A stretch of DNA of 64,000 bases from Thaumasiovibrio subtropicus (GTDB lineage: Bacteria; Pseudomonadota; Gammaproteobacteria; Enterobacterales; Vibrionaceae). Made by a program: the position numbers and the translations under genes. The notes under the pieces are model-generated. The model saw nothing but the letters and a program-made list of their open reading frames with translations, ran no database searches and was not told where the DNA came from. The stretch covers positions 2,169,580 to 2,233,579 of the forward strand of contig NZ_AP023054.1 of the NCBI RefSeq assembly GCF_019703835.1, read 5' to 3'. Positions 36,604-46,352 of the stretch are shown here, piece by piece. How positions within the stretch are numbered: position 1 is the first letter of the stretch; each line of letters starts with the position of its first letter.

Positions 36604-36668
36604 GTGCTCCTGTTAGGTTAATCGATACGATTGACTCGTCACCCTACAAAAGATCAATGGAGTGCAAA

Positions 36669-38003
36669 ATGACAGCGATAATCACACCACTCAAACTCAC
36701 TGGCGCCATCATGTTACTCATGGGAAGTGCCTCTGCGTATGCCATGTCTGACAAAAACCTTGTTATCGTGACCTCGTTTTCTAACGATGTCACTGACGTC
36801 TATAAAACAGCATTTGAGCAGAAATACCCCGGCATCACCGTTGAGATACTAAAGAAAAAGACCACCTCAGGGATAAAGTATCTCCAAGAGACGGCGTCTC
36901 GAAATGGCTCTGATATTTTTTGGGCTTCCGCACCAGATGCGTTTGAAGTGCTTAAAGAAAATGGCCTACTCGCGCAATATGACTCTTCAGTAGAAGGCAT
37001 TCCTGAAACAGTGGGCGCTTTTCCGATTAATGACCCCGATGGTTATTACAAAGGCTTTGCCTTATCTGGGTATGGCATGATGTGGAATGAGAGATACATT
37101 CGCGCTAAGAAACTGCCCGTTCCCAAAGAGTGGGAAGATCTCGCCAACCCGATCTATTACCGCCATGTGGGTATGTCAGCACCATCGCGCTCCGGTACAA
37201 CTCACCTGACGGTTGAAGCCATTTTGCAAGGTAAAGGCTGGGAAGAAGGTTGGCAGACGCTGAAAGCCATTTCCGGTAACTTTAAAACGGTAACAGAACG
37301 CAGTTTTGGCGTCCCGGATGGGGTTAACAGTGGTTCTTTCGGCATCGGCATTGTTATCGACTTCTTTGGTCTCTCATCAAAAGCCAGCGGCTTCCCGGTT
37401 GATTTTCACTATCCAACGGTAACCGCACTGGTTCCAGCCAATGTGGGCAAAATCAACAACGCCCCTAACCCTGAAGCAGCACAGGCCTTTATCGACTTCT
37501 TACTTTCTGAAGAGGGGCAACACCTCTTACTCGATGAAAAGATTCAACGTTTACCTGTAAACCCCGCGGTGTATGCACAAACACCTGAAGGCTTCCCCAA
37601 CCCCTTTACCGGCGAGCAGTTAGGTACTGTCGACTTTGACTTAGCGCTATCCAAGTCTCGCTACAACGTTGTCAACAGCTTGTTTGATGTGATGATTACT
37701 TACCGCCTCGATGAGTTGAGAGATGCGATGCAAGCCATTCACCACGCAGAGTCGAAAGCAAAAGGAAATGCCGATGCGATGGCGCTGGTTGAACAAGCGA
37801 AAGCCCTGGTCTTTACCGTGCCGATCAGCGCAGAGCAAGCCAGTGACCCTGCTTTCGCGGCGATCTTTACCAAAAAGCGCAAGAAAGCGACCGACGAAGT
37901 CAGCGCTCGCCAAGCCGAAGTCGAACAGGCGTGGGACAACCTTGTCGTCGAGAACTACGAGAAGGCCGAGCAACTGGCAGAGCAAGCTCTCGATCTGCTG
38001 TAA
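36669..38003 (+). CDS. Periplasmic binding protein of an Fe3+/organophosphate-type ABC importer
   Basis: 444 aa. The signal peptide ends ASAYAMS; the mature protein starts around Asp-Lys-Asn. It belongs to the AfuA/FbpA-like structural class, and its VGMSAPSRSGTTHL, GKGWEEGWQ and ERSFGVPDGV match the PgtC-like sensor upstream. AfuA proteins of this kind are known to bind hexose phosphates despite older 'iron' annotations. The pgt-type regulators here also point to a phosphorylated ligand, but iron cannot be excluded. The C-terminal ~80 residues are helical. The ATG at 36669 has GGAG 6 nt upstream. Confidence 0.82.
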   Translation: MTAIITPLKLTGAIMLLMGSASAYAMSDKNLVIVTSFSNDVTDVYKTAFEQKYPGITVEILKKKTTSGIKYLQETASRNGSDIFWASAPDAFEVLKENGLLAQYDSSVEGIPETVGAFPINDPDGYYKGFALSGYGMMWNERYIRAKKLPVPKEWEDLANPIYYRHVGMSAPSRSGTTHLTVEAILQGKGWEEGWQTLKAISGNFKTVTERSFGVPDGVNSGSFGIGIVIDFFGLSSKASGFPVDFHYPTVTALVPANVGKINNAPNPEAAQAFIDFLLSEEGQHLLLDEKIQRLPVNPAVYAQTPEGFPNPFTGEQLGTVDFDLALSKSRYNVVNSLFDVMITYRLDELRDAMQAIHHAESKAKGNADAMALVEQAKALVFTVPISAEQASDPAFAAIFTKKRKKATDEVSARQAEVEQAWDNLVVENYEKAEQLAEQALDLL

Positions 38004-38011
38004 AGCGGCCG

Positions 38012-38083
38012 AGCCAATGTCGCATTCGGCATTGGCCACTTTTCTCCCCCCACCCTTAGGGCGTGACCCAATCTGGGCTCACG
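38012..38083 (+). other. Two hairpins between binding-protein and permease genes
   Basis: GCCAATG/CATTGGC (38013-38036) and CGTGACCCA/TGGG-TCACG (38062-38083) lie in the 117-bp gap. Such structures often stabilise the binding-protein message or partly stop transcription, so that more binding protein than permease is made. No clean T-run follows either. Confidence 0.55.
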
Positions 38084-38120
38084 TTGGGGGGACCTTTATC
38101 TTAAGAACACGGAGTTTCTT

Positions 38121-39866
38121 ATGAGTAGTGTCACTCTGCCTGAACCAAAGAAGGCATCCGAACCCCATCACGGACTAGTAAAAAAAATACGTGAAGATTG
38201 GGGGCTATACCTCTCCGCGGCGATTATCGCAGCGTTTATCTTACTGTTTTTATTTATTCCAGTTTTGAAAGTGATCTTTGTTGCCTTTCAAAATCAAGAA
38301 GGCAGTTTTTCTCTGGTTAACTTTCAGGACTTCTTTAGCTCCAGTCTGTTTCAAGAGTCCTTCTTTAACTCTTTCTATGTCGCTTTTATGTCGGTGATTG
38401 TCGCTTCCATCATTGCGATGCCACTGGCCTATTTCACCAGCCGATTTCAGTTTAAGGGCACAGTTCTCATCCAAACCCTTGGGATTGTGCCTTTAATTAT
38501 GCCGCCATTCATTGGCGCTGTGGCCATGCAATTGTTGTTTGGTGAAAATGGCACCATGAACTTACTGCTCGATGAGTACCTTGGCGTTACCATCCCGATT
38601 ATGGAAGGGTTAAATGGTGTCATCTTTGTCCAAAGTGTTCATTACTTCCCCTTTATTCTGATTAACCTCTCTGCAGCGCTGCAAAATATAGATAGATCGA
38701 TGGAAGAGTCGGCACAGTCACTAGGTTCGTCAGGGATGAGACTGTTCAGGCGTATCGTTTTCCCACTGGCCATGCCCGGCTATGTGGCAGGCGCATCGCT
38801 CGTTTTCGTCAAAGTGTTCGATGACTTGGGCACACCGCTGCTACTCAACGTCAACGACATGCTTGCGCCTCAGGCGTATTTGCGGATTTCATCGGTCGGC
38901 ATCACTGACCCAATGGGCTATGTCATCTCAGTGATTCTGGTGGCCTTCTCGGCATTCGCACTGTGGGTCTCTTTTCTCGCTTTACGCGGTAAAGATTATT
39001 CAACCACCCAGAAAGGTGGCGGTGGGTTATCGAAACGCGAGCTGCGACCCATGGAAAAAGTGGGTTGCTACGCAGTCATCGCCTTTATTCTTATGCTCGT
39101 GCTCGCGCCACACTTCGCATTGTTGCTACTTTCATTAGGTACTATCTGGAGCTTTAGCCCTCTCCCTGATGCCTACACATTCGATCACTACACAACTGCG
39201 ATAACGCAAGCCTCAGACTTTATCTACAACACGCTACTTTACGCAGGCTTAGCCGGGCTTGTTGATGTCATTCTCGGTACCGCTATCGCCTACCTTGTTT
39301 GGCGAACCAAGATTGTCGGGCGCAAGTGGCTAGACTTCGGCGCGATGGCGGCCCTTGCGGTACCCGGGGTGGTCTTGGGCATTGGCTACCTGCGCACCTT
39401 CTATGATATTGATTTGCCCATCATCGGTACGTCCATGGCAACTTGGTGGGGCATTATTGTCATCGCACTCTCTGTACGCCGTTTACCGTATGCCTTGCGC
39501 TCCTGCGTTGCAGCACTGCAACAGGTCAGCCCCTCGCTTGAAGAAGCATCCTCGAATCTCGGGGCAAAACGCAGCACCACCATCCGACGGATCGTCGTCC
39601 CATTGATGGCGGCAGGTATTTTAGCCGGGTTCGTCACGGCATTTGCTACCGCGGCGGTCGAGCTTTCAGCCACCATCATGTTGGTGTCCCAAGAGTCTGA
39701 TGCCCCCCTCGCGTATGGCTTGTACATCTTCATGCAAAGTGCAGCTGGTCGAGGCCCAGGCGCAGCACTCGGTGTCATCGCGGTGCTTATCGTCGGTTTA
39801 GCGACTTATCTCAGTCACACCATTGTTGAACGTACGCGTCGTGCCCACGGCCAGAAAAGTCACTAG
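38121..39866 (+). CDS. ABC importer permease, two fused transmembrane domains (FbpB/AfuB type)
   Basis: A 581-aa inner-membrane protein with about 12 helices in two homologous halves. Each half carries the EAA loop for ATPase contact: EESAQSLGSSGMRLFRRIVFP (~191-212) and EEASSNLGAKRSTTIRRIVVP (~474-494). This fused arrangement is normal for iron(III)/phosphate-sugar importers of the FbpB/ThiP group. The ATG has GGAG upstream. It is followed 15 bp later by the ATPase gene. Confidence 0.88.
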   Translation: MSSVTLPEPKKASEPHHGLVKKIREDWGLYLSAAIIAAFILLFLFIPVLKVIFVAFQNQEGSFSLVNFQDFFSSSLFQESFFNSFYVAFMSVIVASIIAMPLAYFTSRFQFKGTVLIQTLGIVPLIMPPFIGAVAMQLLFGENGTMNLLLDEYLGVTIPIMEGLNGVIFVQSVHYFPFILINLSAALQNIDRSMEESAQSLGSSGMRLFRRIVFPLAMPGYVAGASLVFVKVFDDLGTPLLLNVNDMLAPQAYLRISSVGITDPMGYVISVILVAFSAFALWVSFLALRGKDYSTTQKGGGGLSKRELRPMEKVGCYAVIAFILMLVLAPHFALLLLSLGTIWSFSPLPDAYTFDHYTTAITQASDFIYNTLLYAGLAGLVDVILGTAIAYLVWRTKIVGRKWLDFGAMAALAVPGVVLGIGYLRTFYDIDLPIIGTSMATWWGIIVIALSVRRLPYALRSCVAALQQVSPSLEEASSNLGAKRSTTIRRIVVPLMAAGILAGFVTAFATAAVELSATIMLVSQESDAPLAYGLYIFMQSAAGRGPGAALGVIAVLIVGLATYLSHTIVERTRRAHGQKSH

Positions 39867-39881
39867 AAGAAGGAATTTCCC

Positions 39882-40958
39882 ATGAGTTTAGAAAACAACC
39901 AAAAAGTCGGCATTAAGATAAACAACCTGAGCCTTTCCTTTGGCGAAACGGAGGTGCTCAAAGGCGTGAATCTCGATATTCAACCGGGTGAGTTTTTTGC
40001 TTTTCTTGGCCCTTCGGGTTCAGGTAAATCGACACTACTGCGCGCTATTGCTGGATTTGGGCCCGTTCCGAATGGCGAGATATTATTGGGGGACGAGAAT
40101 GTGATCTCTCAACCGCCTTGGACTCGCAATGTGGGTATGGTGTTTCAAAGCTACGCGTTATGGCCACATATGACAGTGCGCCAAAACGTCGCTTATGGCC
40201 TCGAGGAACGCAAGGTAGTGAAAGCAGAGATAAATAGACGTGTCGATGACGCCTTAGCGTTGGTCGGCTTACACCATCTGGCTGACCGGCGGCCTTCGCA
40301 GCTTTCTGGCGGACAACAGCAACGTGTTGCCATCGCCAGAACGGTCGTTGTCGAGCCTCGCGTCCTTTTGCTCGATGAGCCGCTCTCGAACCTCGATGCC
40401 AACTTACGCGAACAGATGCGCCGCGATTTGCTTTCCCTACAACGTCAATTGGGATTGACCACCATTTTCGTCACCCATGACCAAGAAGAGGCGAACACCA
40501 TCTCCGACCGCATTGCCGTTTTGGATCAAGGCGTCATTCAACAAGTTGGAGAGCCCATCGAACTTTACGATAACCCGGCCAACAAGTTTGTCGCAGACTT
40601 CCTAGGTACAGCGAATGTCTTAAATGGCAGGGTGAATGATTCAAATCAGGGCGCGGTTTTCACGTCAGAATCCGGGATACATTTTCCTTACAGTACAGCG
40701 CGACGCGGCGATGTTTCGCTGATTTTCCGCCCACAAAGCTTGGAAATCTGCCACCACGCCACCTCTAGTCAAGGCATCGCCTTACAGGGCCACGTTAGGC
40801 ATCGAGAATTTCTTGGCCACTTGGTGCGGTATGGTGTGGATGTGGGCGGTCATTTACTCATGGTCGACGACCCGCACCTTCGAGGCACAAAACACATTAA
40901 AGATGGTGAACCTGTCACGCTTCAGCTCAACCCGGATGAAATTGTTGCCCTGACTTAA
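39882..40958 (+). CDS. ABC importer ATPase (FbpC/AfuC/PotA type)
   Basis: 358 aa. The ATPase domain has Walker A GPSGSGKST (43-51), Q-loop MVFQSYALWPHM, signature LSGGQQQRVAIA, Walker B VLLLDEPLSNLD and switch VTHDQEEA. It is followed by a C-terminal TOBE-like regulatory region (~280-355). It energises the permease encoded just upstream. The ribosome site AAGGAA lies 7 nt before the ATG. The gene ends the operon, with a terminator 43 bp after its stop. Confidence 0.9.
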   Translation: MSLENNQKVGIKINNLSLSFGETEVLKGVNLDIQPGEFFAFLGPSGSGKSTLLRAIAGFGPVPNGEILLGDENVISQPPWTRNVGMVFQSYALWPHMTVRQNVAYGLEERKVVKAEINRRVDDALALVGLHHLADRRPSQLSGGQQQRVAIARTVVVEPRVLLLDEPLSNLDANLREQMRRDLLSLQRQLGLTTIFVTHDQEEANTISDRIAVLDQGVIQQVGEPIELYDNPANKFVADFLGTANVLNGRVNDSNQGAVFTSESGIHFPYSTARRGDVSLIFRPQSLEICHHATSSQGIALQGHVRHREFLGHLVRYGVDVGGHLLMVDDPHLRGTKHIKDGEPVTLQLNPDEIVALT

Positions 40959-41000
40959 CCCATCGAAACAACACCACCATAAAAAAGCAGTGAATACATT

Positions 41001-41027
41001 GGCCCACATTTAGTGGGCTTTTTTTTC
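41001..41027 (+). terminator. Terminator of the ABC importer operon
   Basis: GCCCAC, a short ATTTA loop, GTGGGC and eight T. Confidence 0.93.
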
Positions 41028-41056
41028 ATTTTAATAGCGCTATTATGAGGACTTTT

Positions 41057-41401
41057 ATGTATGGAAACCGCTTGGAAATGAGTCACTCAAACGCAAAGGA
41101 AAGCGCACTTAATGATCTGAATGACGCCTTGTCACTCTTGGCGTTAGATGCCCAGTCTCAAGTCGATGCTTTAGCGCCTGCTGATGTACCTGAAGAGATA
41201 TTGGCACGTTTTCGCATCGCAGCGACCCGATGCATTGAAGGGAACTATCTAGACCCAAAAGCTACCGTACAAGTACAGGCGCTCCTATCCGAAGCCGAGG
41301 ACATTTGCTACCTCGCCTTTCAACCAACCAATTTGCTATCTATGCAACAACCGGAGTGGGAGGTGTTTAGAGAAAAAGCACGTGCGCTGATTGCTTGCTA
41401 G
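41057..41401 (+). CDS. Hypothetical small protein
   Basis: A 114-aa acidic, soluble, mostly helical protein that I do not recognise. It has no signal peptide or membrane segment and contains two Cys in the body. In-frame starts lie at 41045, 41057 and 41078; 41057 is chosen because AGGA lies 5 nt upstream. It follows the importer terminator and converges with the DUF2314 gene, so it has its own transcription. Codon use resembles its neighbours. Confidence 0.6.
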   Translation: MYGNRLEMSHSNAKESALNDLNDALSLLALDAQSQVDALAPADVPEEILARFRIAATRCIEGNYLDPKATVQVQALLSEAEDICYLAFQPTNLLSMQQPEWEVFREKARALIAC

Positions 41402-41413
41402 GCGTAACAAACA

Positions 41414-41917
41414 CTACTCTTCACAGACAAAACCATGATCGTCTTTGTATTGATTCACGACTTGCTCGTCCATGGTTTCAAACAACACGCAGATCGTAAA
41501 ACTGCCTTGCTGCTCGCCATCTAAGCGATACCCCCAATCCGTGATCTGCTCTCGTGTGAACGCGTAAACTTGGCCGTACTCCAAATACGTTAACCAATGC
41601 GGATCGTTGGCGAGTACACCAGTAAAGCCCCCTTCCACCTCTTTGAAAGGCATAAACCACAAATGTTCAGCATTGTCTTTCGCATCGCGCATAAGTACTT
41701 TTAAGCGGAAATCATCCGCGCCTTGAGGCGGATTGGCCTCTGCAGCGAAAAAGTTATCCAGTGTCGCTTGCGCCTGAGAAATGGCAGCTTGCATCGCTAA
41801 ATCCTGTTCACTGATAAAGACCACGCTATCTTCGATCTTATCTTCAACAGCCCAAACAAATGAACTCACGATACTGGCCAACAACAGGCCACAACCAACC
41901 ATTCCTTTACTTAACAC
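41414..41917 (-). CDS. DUF2314 (YegJ-like) exported protein
   Basis: 167 aa with an N-terminal signal peptide (LLLASIVSSFVWAVED). The mature part matches the YegJ/DUF2314 pattern: AMQAAISQAQATLDNFF, FRLKVLMRD, HLWFMPF, GFTGVLAND, ITDWGYRLDG and SFTICVLFE. Function is unknown; an E. coli homologue is likewise uncharacterised. It is monocistronic and convergent with the small gene at 41057-41401, 12 bp away. Confidence 0.82.
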   Translation of the reverse strand: MLSKGMVGCGLLLASIVSSFVWAVEDKIEDSVVFISEQDLAMQAAISQAQATLDNFFAAEANPPQGADDFRLKVLMRDAKDNAEHLWFMPFKEVEGGFTGVLANDPHWLTYLEYGQVYAFTREQITDWGYRLDGEQQGSFTICVLFETMDEQVVNQYKDDHGFVCEE

Positions 41918-42154
41918 TTTGCTTCCTTACTACTGATAAATCACGCCTTTACTTACCATAATTAAGCACGACTCGCGTCCACTCAGCGCAGATTACCGAG
42001 CTTAGTCATCTCAATGCGCAACAACATAAACATCTGTTACCTAAAAGACTGTGATATCTCGCAAGTTTTTAGCACCACGATGATGTCGCGTACCCAATGC
42101 CTCGCACTTGCGCTAACGTTCTCATTCTACAGACACAACATTAAAGGATTGACC

Positions 42155-42397
42155 ATGAGCGAGTCTACGGACTACCTAGAAATGTCTTTTCGTTCTATTC
42201 GCTGTTTTTCTGATGACGGAAAGCTAGATGCGCGCGAGCTAGGCGATATTCTTCGTATTGCAGAACGTGACGGTAAGATTGATGACAATGAAATCCGCGT
42301 TTTACAGAACATCATCTCTCGGGTATTACCGCATGAGATTGACGCGGATATGAAGAAAATGATGGATAAAGTGTCAGCCAAAATCGCTGCAGCCTGA
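42155..42397 (+). CDS. Small acidic TerB-like protein
   Basis: 80 aa. Two segments look alike: SDDGKLDARELGDIL and ERDGKIDDNEIRVL, each with Asp/Glu spacing reminiscent of EF-hand-like or TerB-fold metal-binding loops. The rest is helical. The ATG at 42155 has AAAGGA upstream. A longer open frame reaches back to 42014 but lacks a ribosome site and is not convincing. Function is unknown. It shares a bidirectional terminator with lolE. Confidence 0.65.
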   Translation: MSESTDYLEMSFRSIRCFSDDGKLDARELGDILRIAERDGKIDDNEIRVLQNIISRVLPHEIDADMKKMMDKVSAKIAAA

Positions 42398-42422
42398 TTC
42401 GAGAACGCGACACCTAGACCAT

Positions 42423-42457
42423 AAAAAAGCCGCTGAGGTCAACCACAGCGGCTTTTT
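42423..42457. terminator. Bidirectional terminator between the small acidic gene and lolE
   Basis: An A-run, GCCGCTG, a 10-nt loop, CAGCGGC and a T-run. Confidence 0.92.
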
Positions 42458-42470
42458 CATTACCTTCATA

Positions 42471-43715
42471 CTATTTACTACTAAGGACTAAGGCAGGATC
42501 CAGTGCCGCTGCACGACGCGCTGGATACCAGGTTGCAATCAAACTCAACCCCAACGCCGTTAACGTCACAGTGGCCACATCACTCCAGAGTAACTGTGTC
42601 GGTAAGAAATCAACGAAATAAATATCCCCTGACAAAAATGCACTACCACTCAGGGATTCTAACCAAAGCATGAGACGCGGCAGGTTGAGAGACGCAACCA
42701 CACCGACCACAGCGCCGATGCCACAGCCAATCAATCCCGACAGCAACCCTTGCCAAACAAAGATGCCACTGATTAATCGATCACCCGCACCCATAGTGCG
42801 TAAAATCGCGATATCACCAGCGCGATCTTTCACCGCCATCATTAAGGTCGACACGATATTAAAACAGGCAACACCTATTACCAGCACCATCACTATGTAC
42901 ATGATTAATCGCACTAATTGGATATCTCGATAGAGATACCCAAACTCGTGTTTCCAGTGCTTGATGTAAGCACGCACGGGCAAAGTAAAACCTGCTTCAC
43001 GGACAATGTGAGGGGCATTAAACACATCATCCACTTTGATCGAGATGCCAGTCACACCACTTATCATGTTGGCGTACTCTTGTGCGTCTTCAAGTGGCAC
43101 TATCGCTAAACTATGGTCAATCTGGCCTCCCAACGACAATAGCCCAATCACTTGCATACGAAGTCGTTGCGGCGATTTTAACTGGCGCGACGGAGCAGGA
43201 TCCGGCAACATCACTGTTAACCACTCGCCTACCTCAACATTCAAGTGAGCCGCAATCCCTTGCCCGAGAATGACTTGCTGCTTGCCCGGCTCAAAGGCTG
43301 CCCACGCTTCGTCATCAATATACTGCGCAATATTACTGATGGTTTGCTCTCGTTCTTTATCAATACCACGCACTTGCACCGCTTTAAGCGCTGCGCCTTT
43401 TTCCAGTAGGCCTGTCATCGTGACATAGGGCGCAGTACTCACAACCTTGGGGTGCTCCTCAATTTTCTGCGCTAACTGTGGCCACTGCATAAAAGGCTCA
43501 TTGACACCCTCTAGCTCGCCGTGAGGAATGACGCCAAGAATGCGATTTTCTAGCTCACGCTCAAAACCGTTCATTGTCGACAGGCCCAAAATGATCACGG
43601 CTACACCCACAGCAATCCCGATCATTGATGAGACAGAAATAAACGACACCATTCGGTTGCGTTTTTTAGCACGGGTAAAACGGCCACCGATAAACAGTGA
43701 CAAAGGACTAGCCAT
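42471..43715 (-). CDS. lolE: Lipoprotein-releasing system permease LolE
   Basis: One of the two membrane subunits that extract lipoproteins from the inner membrane for LolA. At 414 aa it matches E. coli LolE. It begins [20 protein letters not shown], has one N-terminal helix (~25-48), a large periplasmic domain, and three C-terminal helices (FtsX/MacB-like) ending [13 protein letters not shown]. The ATG at 43715 overlaps lolD by 8 bp; an upstream in-frame start at 43754 lies inside lolD and is less likely. Confidence 0.93.
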   Translation of the reverse strand: MASPLSLFIGGRFTRAKKRNRMVSFISVSSMIGIAVGVAVIILGLSTMNGFERELENRILGVIPHGELEGVNEPFMQWPQLAQKIEEHPKVVSTAPYVTMTGLLEKGAALKAVQVRGIDKEREQTISNIAQYIDDEAWAAFEPGKQQVILGQGIAAHLNVEVGEWLTVMLPDPAPSRQLKSPQRLRMQVIGLLSLGGQIDHSLAIVPLEDAQEYANMISGVTGISIKVDDVFNAPHIVREAGFTLPVRAYIKHWKHEFGYLYRDIQLVRLIMYIVMVLVIGVACFNIVSTLMMAVKDRAGDIAILRTMGAGDRLISGIFVWQGLLSGLIGCGIGAVVGVVASLNLPRLMLWLESLSGSAFLSGDIYFVDFLPTQLLWSDVATVTLTALGLSLIATWYPARRAAALDPALVLSSK

Positions 43716-44412
43716 GGGCTGCCTCCAACGCATTGCCTTCTTGCAACACACCATCTTGCATTGTCAACTGACGAGACATCTTCTGTGCGAGTGACTGGTC
43801 ATGGGTCACTACAAGAAATGCGGTACCCGAAGCACTGTTCAGCTCTCGCATGAGGTCATAGGTTTCAACTGCCGTTTTATGATCTAAGTTACCTGTCGGC
43901 TCATCGGCCAATACCAATGCGGGTTTGTTCACCAATGCTCGCGCGATGGCGACGCGTTGACGCTCACCACCAGACAAAGCGGATGGTCGATGTGATAAGC
44001 GATGTCCAAGTCCGACCTTTTCTAGCAAAATAGCAGCCTCATCTTTCGCTTGCTTCGGAGATTTCCCCGCAATCAGCAGCGGCATCGCGGCATTTTCAAC
44101 AGCGGTAAAGTCAGCTAACAAGTGATGAAACTGATAGATAAAACCGATATGCGTATTGCGCACCTTCGCCTGTTGGTTACTGCTCATCGCCATCAGTGAC
44201 TGCCCCTGAAAGATCACGTCACCTTCACTCGGTGTATCAAGCGCGCCAAGAATATGTAAAAGCGTACTTTTACCCGATCCCGACGCGCCAACTATCGCGG
44301 CGAGCTCACCACGGCGAAGGGTGAAATTAACATCTCTTAGGACGGGTGTTTCAGCATCACCATCGGCAAACGTCTTAAACAGATTCGAACAAGTTAGTAA
44401 TGGATCACTCAT
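43708..44412 (-). CDS. lolD: Lipoprotein-releasing system ATPase LolD
   Basis: The ATPase of the LolCDE extractor, 234 aa. Walker [10 protein letters not shown] (~43-51), the LolD-type Q-loop region [13 protein letters not shown], signature [15 protein letters not shown], Walker [13 protein letters not shown] and His switch VTHDQSLA are all present. It overlaps lolC and lolE by 8 bp each, so all three are translationally coupled. Confidence 0.96.
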   Translation of the reverse strand: MSDPLLTCSNLFKTFADGDAETPVLRDVNFTLRRGELAAIVGASGSGKSTLLHILGALDTPSEGDVIFQGQSLMAMSSNQQAKVRNTHIGFIYQFHHLLADFTAVENAAMPLLIAGKSPKQAKDEAAILLEKVGLGHRLSHRPSALSGGERQRVAIARALVNKPALVLADEPTGNLDHKTAVETYDLMRELNSASGTAFLVVTHDQSLAQKMSRQLTMQDGVLQEGNALEAAHG

Positions 44413-45604
44413 AACGTAGGGTCTCGGCAGGTTTTAACTGAGCGGCACGATAAGCTGGCAGTAGCGTGGCACCGAAACTCAATAGAATTGAAAAAATAAA
44501 CACAGTGAGAATTTGTGCAGGCTGGATTAGCACTGGGAGATGCCCACCAACCAATAAGGTCGTTGCGCCAATAGTTGTCAGCAATGTATTTAAGTTCAGT
44601 GCCAGGACGATACCCAAAGCAACACCTAGCACACTGCCAATGAAGCCACTGATCGCGCCTTGAAACATAAAGATTGCCTGAATCTGTTTCTGTCCCATCC
44701 CTTGGGTCTTCAATATAGCGACCTCAGATTGCTTCTCCATCACCACCATGATTAGCGAAGAGATAATATTAAATGCCGCGACCGCGATAATCAGTCCCAA
44801 CATCAGGCTCATCATGTTCTTCTCCATTTTTACCGCTTGAAAAAGCTCACCGCGCTGTTGCCGCCAATCGGACCACAACAGATCATCCTCCGCGAAATCC
44901 TTCTCTAGCGCCGGGACATTAAACGGATCATCGATATACAAACGCCATCCCGTGAATGTGCCATCTTGATATCGCAGTAAGCGGCCTGCATCACGAATGT
45001 GCACAAGTGCTACTTGGCTATCAACATCGGTTAACGAAGAGTACAAGCCAGTGACGGTAAAATTGCGCTGACTCGGCACACGACCAAGCGGGGTAAACTG
45101 GCTGACCGAGGTCACCATGACGCGCACTTTGTCGCCCAAGCGCACCCCTAAGTCGTTCGCGAGGCCACGACCCAATATGATTTGGTATTCTCCTGCTTCC
45201 AAATCAGAGATTTTGCCATTGATAAGATGCATGGCGAGCGGTTCATAGCCTTCGGGATCGATTCCCATCAGGTTAATCGCAGAGAGCGATTCCGCACTTT
45301 GTACAACGGCTTCACTCCGACTCAAAGGGGTAATGCGGTAAACGGAAGGATGTTCAAGATAGTGCGCAGGCGCGTCACCACTAACAGGAGCTTCGGCCGA
45401 CACCAGCGCGTGTGGTAGTACGCCCAACAAGCGTCCTTTTAACTGCTGCTCAAAGCCATTCATGACCGATAACACGGTAATCAACGCCATCACACCGATG
45501 GTAATGCCCGCCATCGACATGTAAGACACAAAACGGCTGAACTTATCTCCGGAACGTCCCCGTAAATAGCGCCAACCAATAAAAAGTGGAACTGATCTAA
45601 ACAC
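44405..45604 (-). CDS. lolC: Lipoprotein-releasing system permease LolC
   Basis: A membrane subunit of LolCDE; at 399 aa it is equal in length to E. coli LolC. It begins [20 protein letters not shown], with helix 1 at ~25-48, a periplasmic domain to ~260, and three C-terminal helices ending [13 protein letters not shown]. The start codon is GTG at 45604, with GGTGA just upstream. It is the first gene of the lolCDE operon and divergent from the PilZ gene. Confidence 0.93.
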   Translation of the reverse strand: MFRSVPLFIGWRYLRGRSGDKFSRFVSYMSMAGITIGVMALITVLSVMNGFEQQLKGRLLGVLPHALVSAEAPVSGDAPAHYLEHPSVYRITPLSRSEAVVQSAESLSAINLMGIDPEGYEPLAMHLINGKISDLEAGEYQIILGRGLANDLGVRLGDKVRVMVTSVSQFTPLGRVPSQRNFTVTGLYSSLTDVDSQVALVHIRDAGRLLRYQDGTFTGWRLYIDDPFNVPALEKDFAEDDLLWSDWRQQRGELFQAVKMEKNMMSLMLGLIIAVAAFNIISSLIMVVMEKQSEVAILKTQGMGQKQIQAIFMFQGAISGFIGSVLGVALGIVLALNLNTLLTTIGATTLLVGGHLPVLIQPAQILTVFIFSILLSFGATLLPAYRAAQLKPAETLRYE

Positions 45605-45759
45605 GTTTTCACCACTATTATTTTAGATGTTGCAAGAATACCTGTCTGACCTCGTGATTAACAGGTAAGTTCGTCATTACACAGTGAAAAACAAGCGGAA
45701 GCTTGCCGAAGAGGTTAAGCTACGTGATAATCAAGTCATCATACAAATCGGAATTCGAC

Positions 45760-46350
45760 ATGGAACAAGACGAATATTTCTCGGTTCATAGCCCTATCAG
45801 TGTCAACTTGGCACCGTTGAACAATGACGCCGCTCTACCAGAAGAAGAGGCGTTTCTTGACGAGATTCCGCCACTGTTCCGTGTTGCGAGTGAATGTATT
45901 GAACTTGAAGATGCGGCAGAGCGCGAGCTGCAAACGTTCGGAAAAGACGACTCGCAATCGTTGTTAAAGTACTTGAGTGTACAAAACGAAAAGATCAACA
46001 TGCTGCTGAGTTACGTGTTGCTACAACAAAACCCGGAAGAAACGCGCTACAACACCGAAACCTTTGGTGCGGGTCACCTTACTGTGCTGTTCGACAGCGC
46101 TAACCAGTGGCAACATGGTCAGCTAATCAAGGTTAAGATCTTCCTTGAGTCACCTGCTGCGGCGATTTATTGCTACGGGCAGGTTTCTCAAGTTGAGCAG
46201 ACAGAGAAAGGACAGATAAGGTATAAAGTGAACTACGTTCGCATACAAGAGTCTGACCGAGATATCCTGATTCGATCAGCGCTACATTTACAGCAAAAAA
46301 TCCTTAAACGCCGCGCACAGGCACGCAACAATCCAGACAGTCAGAAGTAA
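45760..46350 (+). CDS. PilZ-family protein (PlzB-like position)
   Basis: 196 aa. The C-terminal half (~105-190) has PilZ-like beta strands (GHLTVLFDSANQW, LIKVKIFLESPAAAIYCYGQV). The N-terminal half is helical and acidic. The canonical c-di-GMP signatures RxxxR and D/N-x-S-x-x-G are not visible, so ligand binding is doubtful. It occupies the place of V. cholerae plzB, between lolC and mfd, as I recall. The ATG at 45760 is preferred over a TTG at 45703. Its stop lies 2 bp before mfd, indicating co-transcription. Confidence 0.78.
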   Translation: MEQDEYFSVHSPISVNLAPLNNDAALPEEEAFLDEIPPLFRVASECIELEDAAERELQTFGKDDSQSLLKYLSVQNEKINMLLSYVLLQQNPEETRYNTETFGAGHLTVLFDSANQWQHGQLIKVKIFLESPAAAIYCYGQVSQVEQTEKGQIRYKVNYVRIQESDRDILIRSALHLQQKILKRRAQARNNPDSQK

Positions 46351-46352
46351 TT

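Noticed and set aside
36669..40958. Plain iron(III) importer annotation
   Set aside because: The family is often labelled this way, but the Pgt-type regulators, the phosphatase and the AfuA-like binding protein favour an organophosphate. Kept open as an alternative.
42014..42154. N-terminal extension of the small acidic protein
   Set aside because: The extension has no ribosome site and does not resemble the rest of the protein; the ATG at 42155 has AAAGGA upstream.
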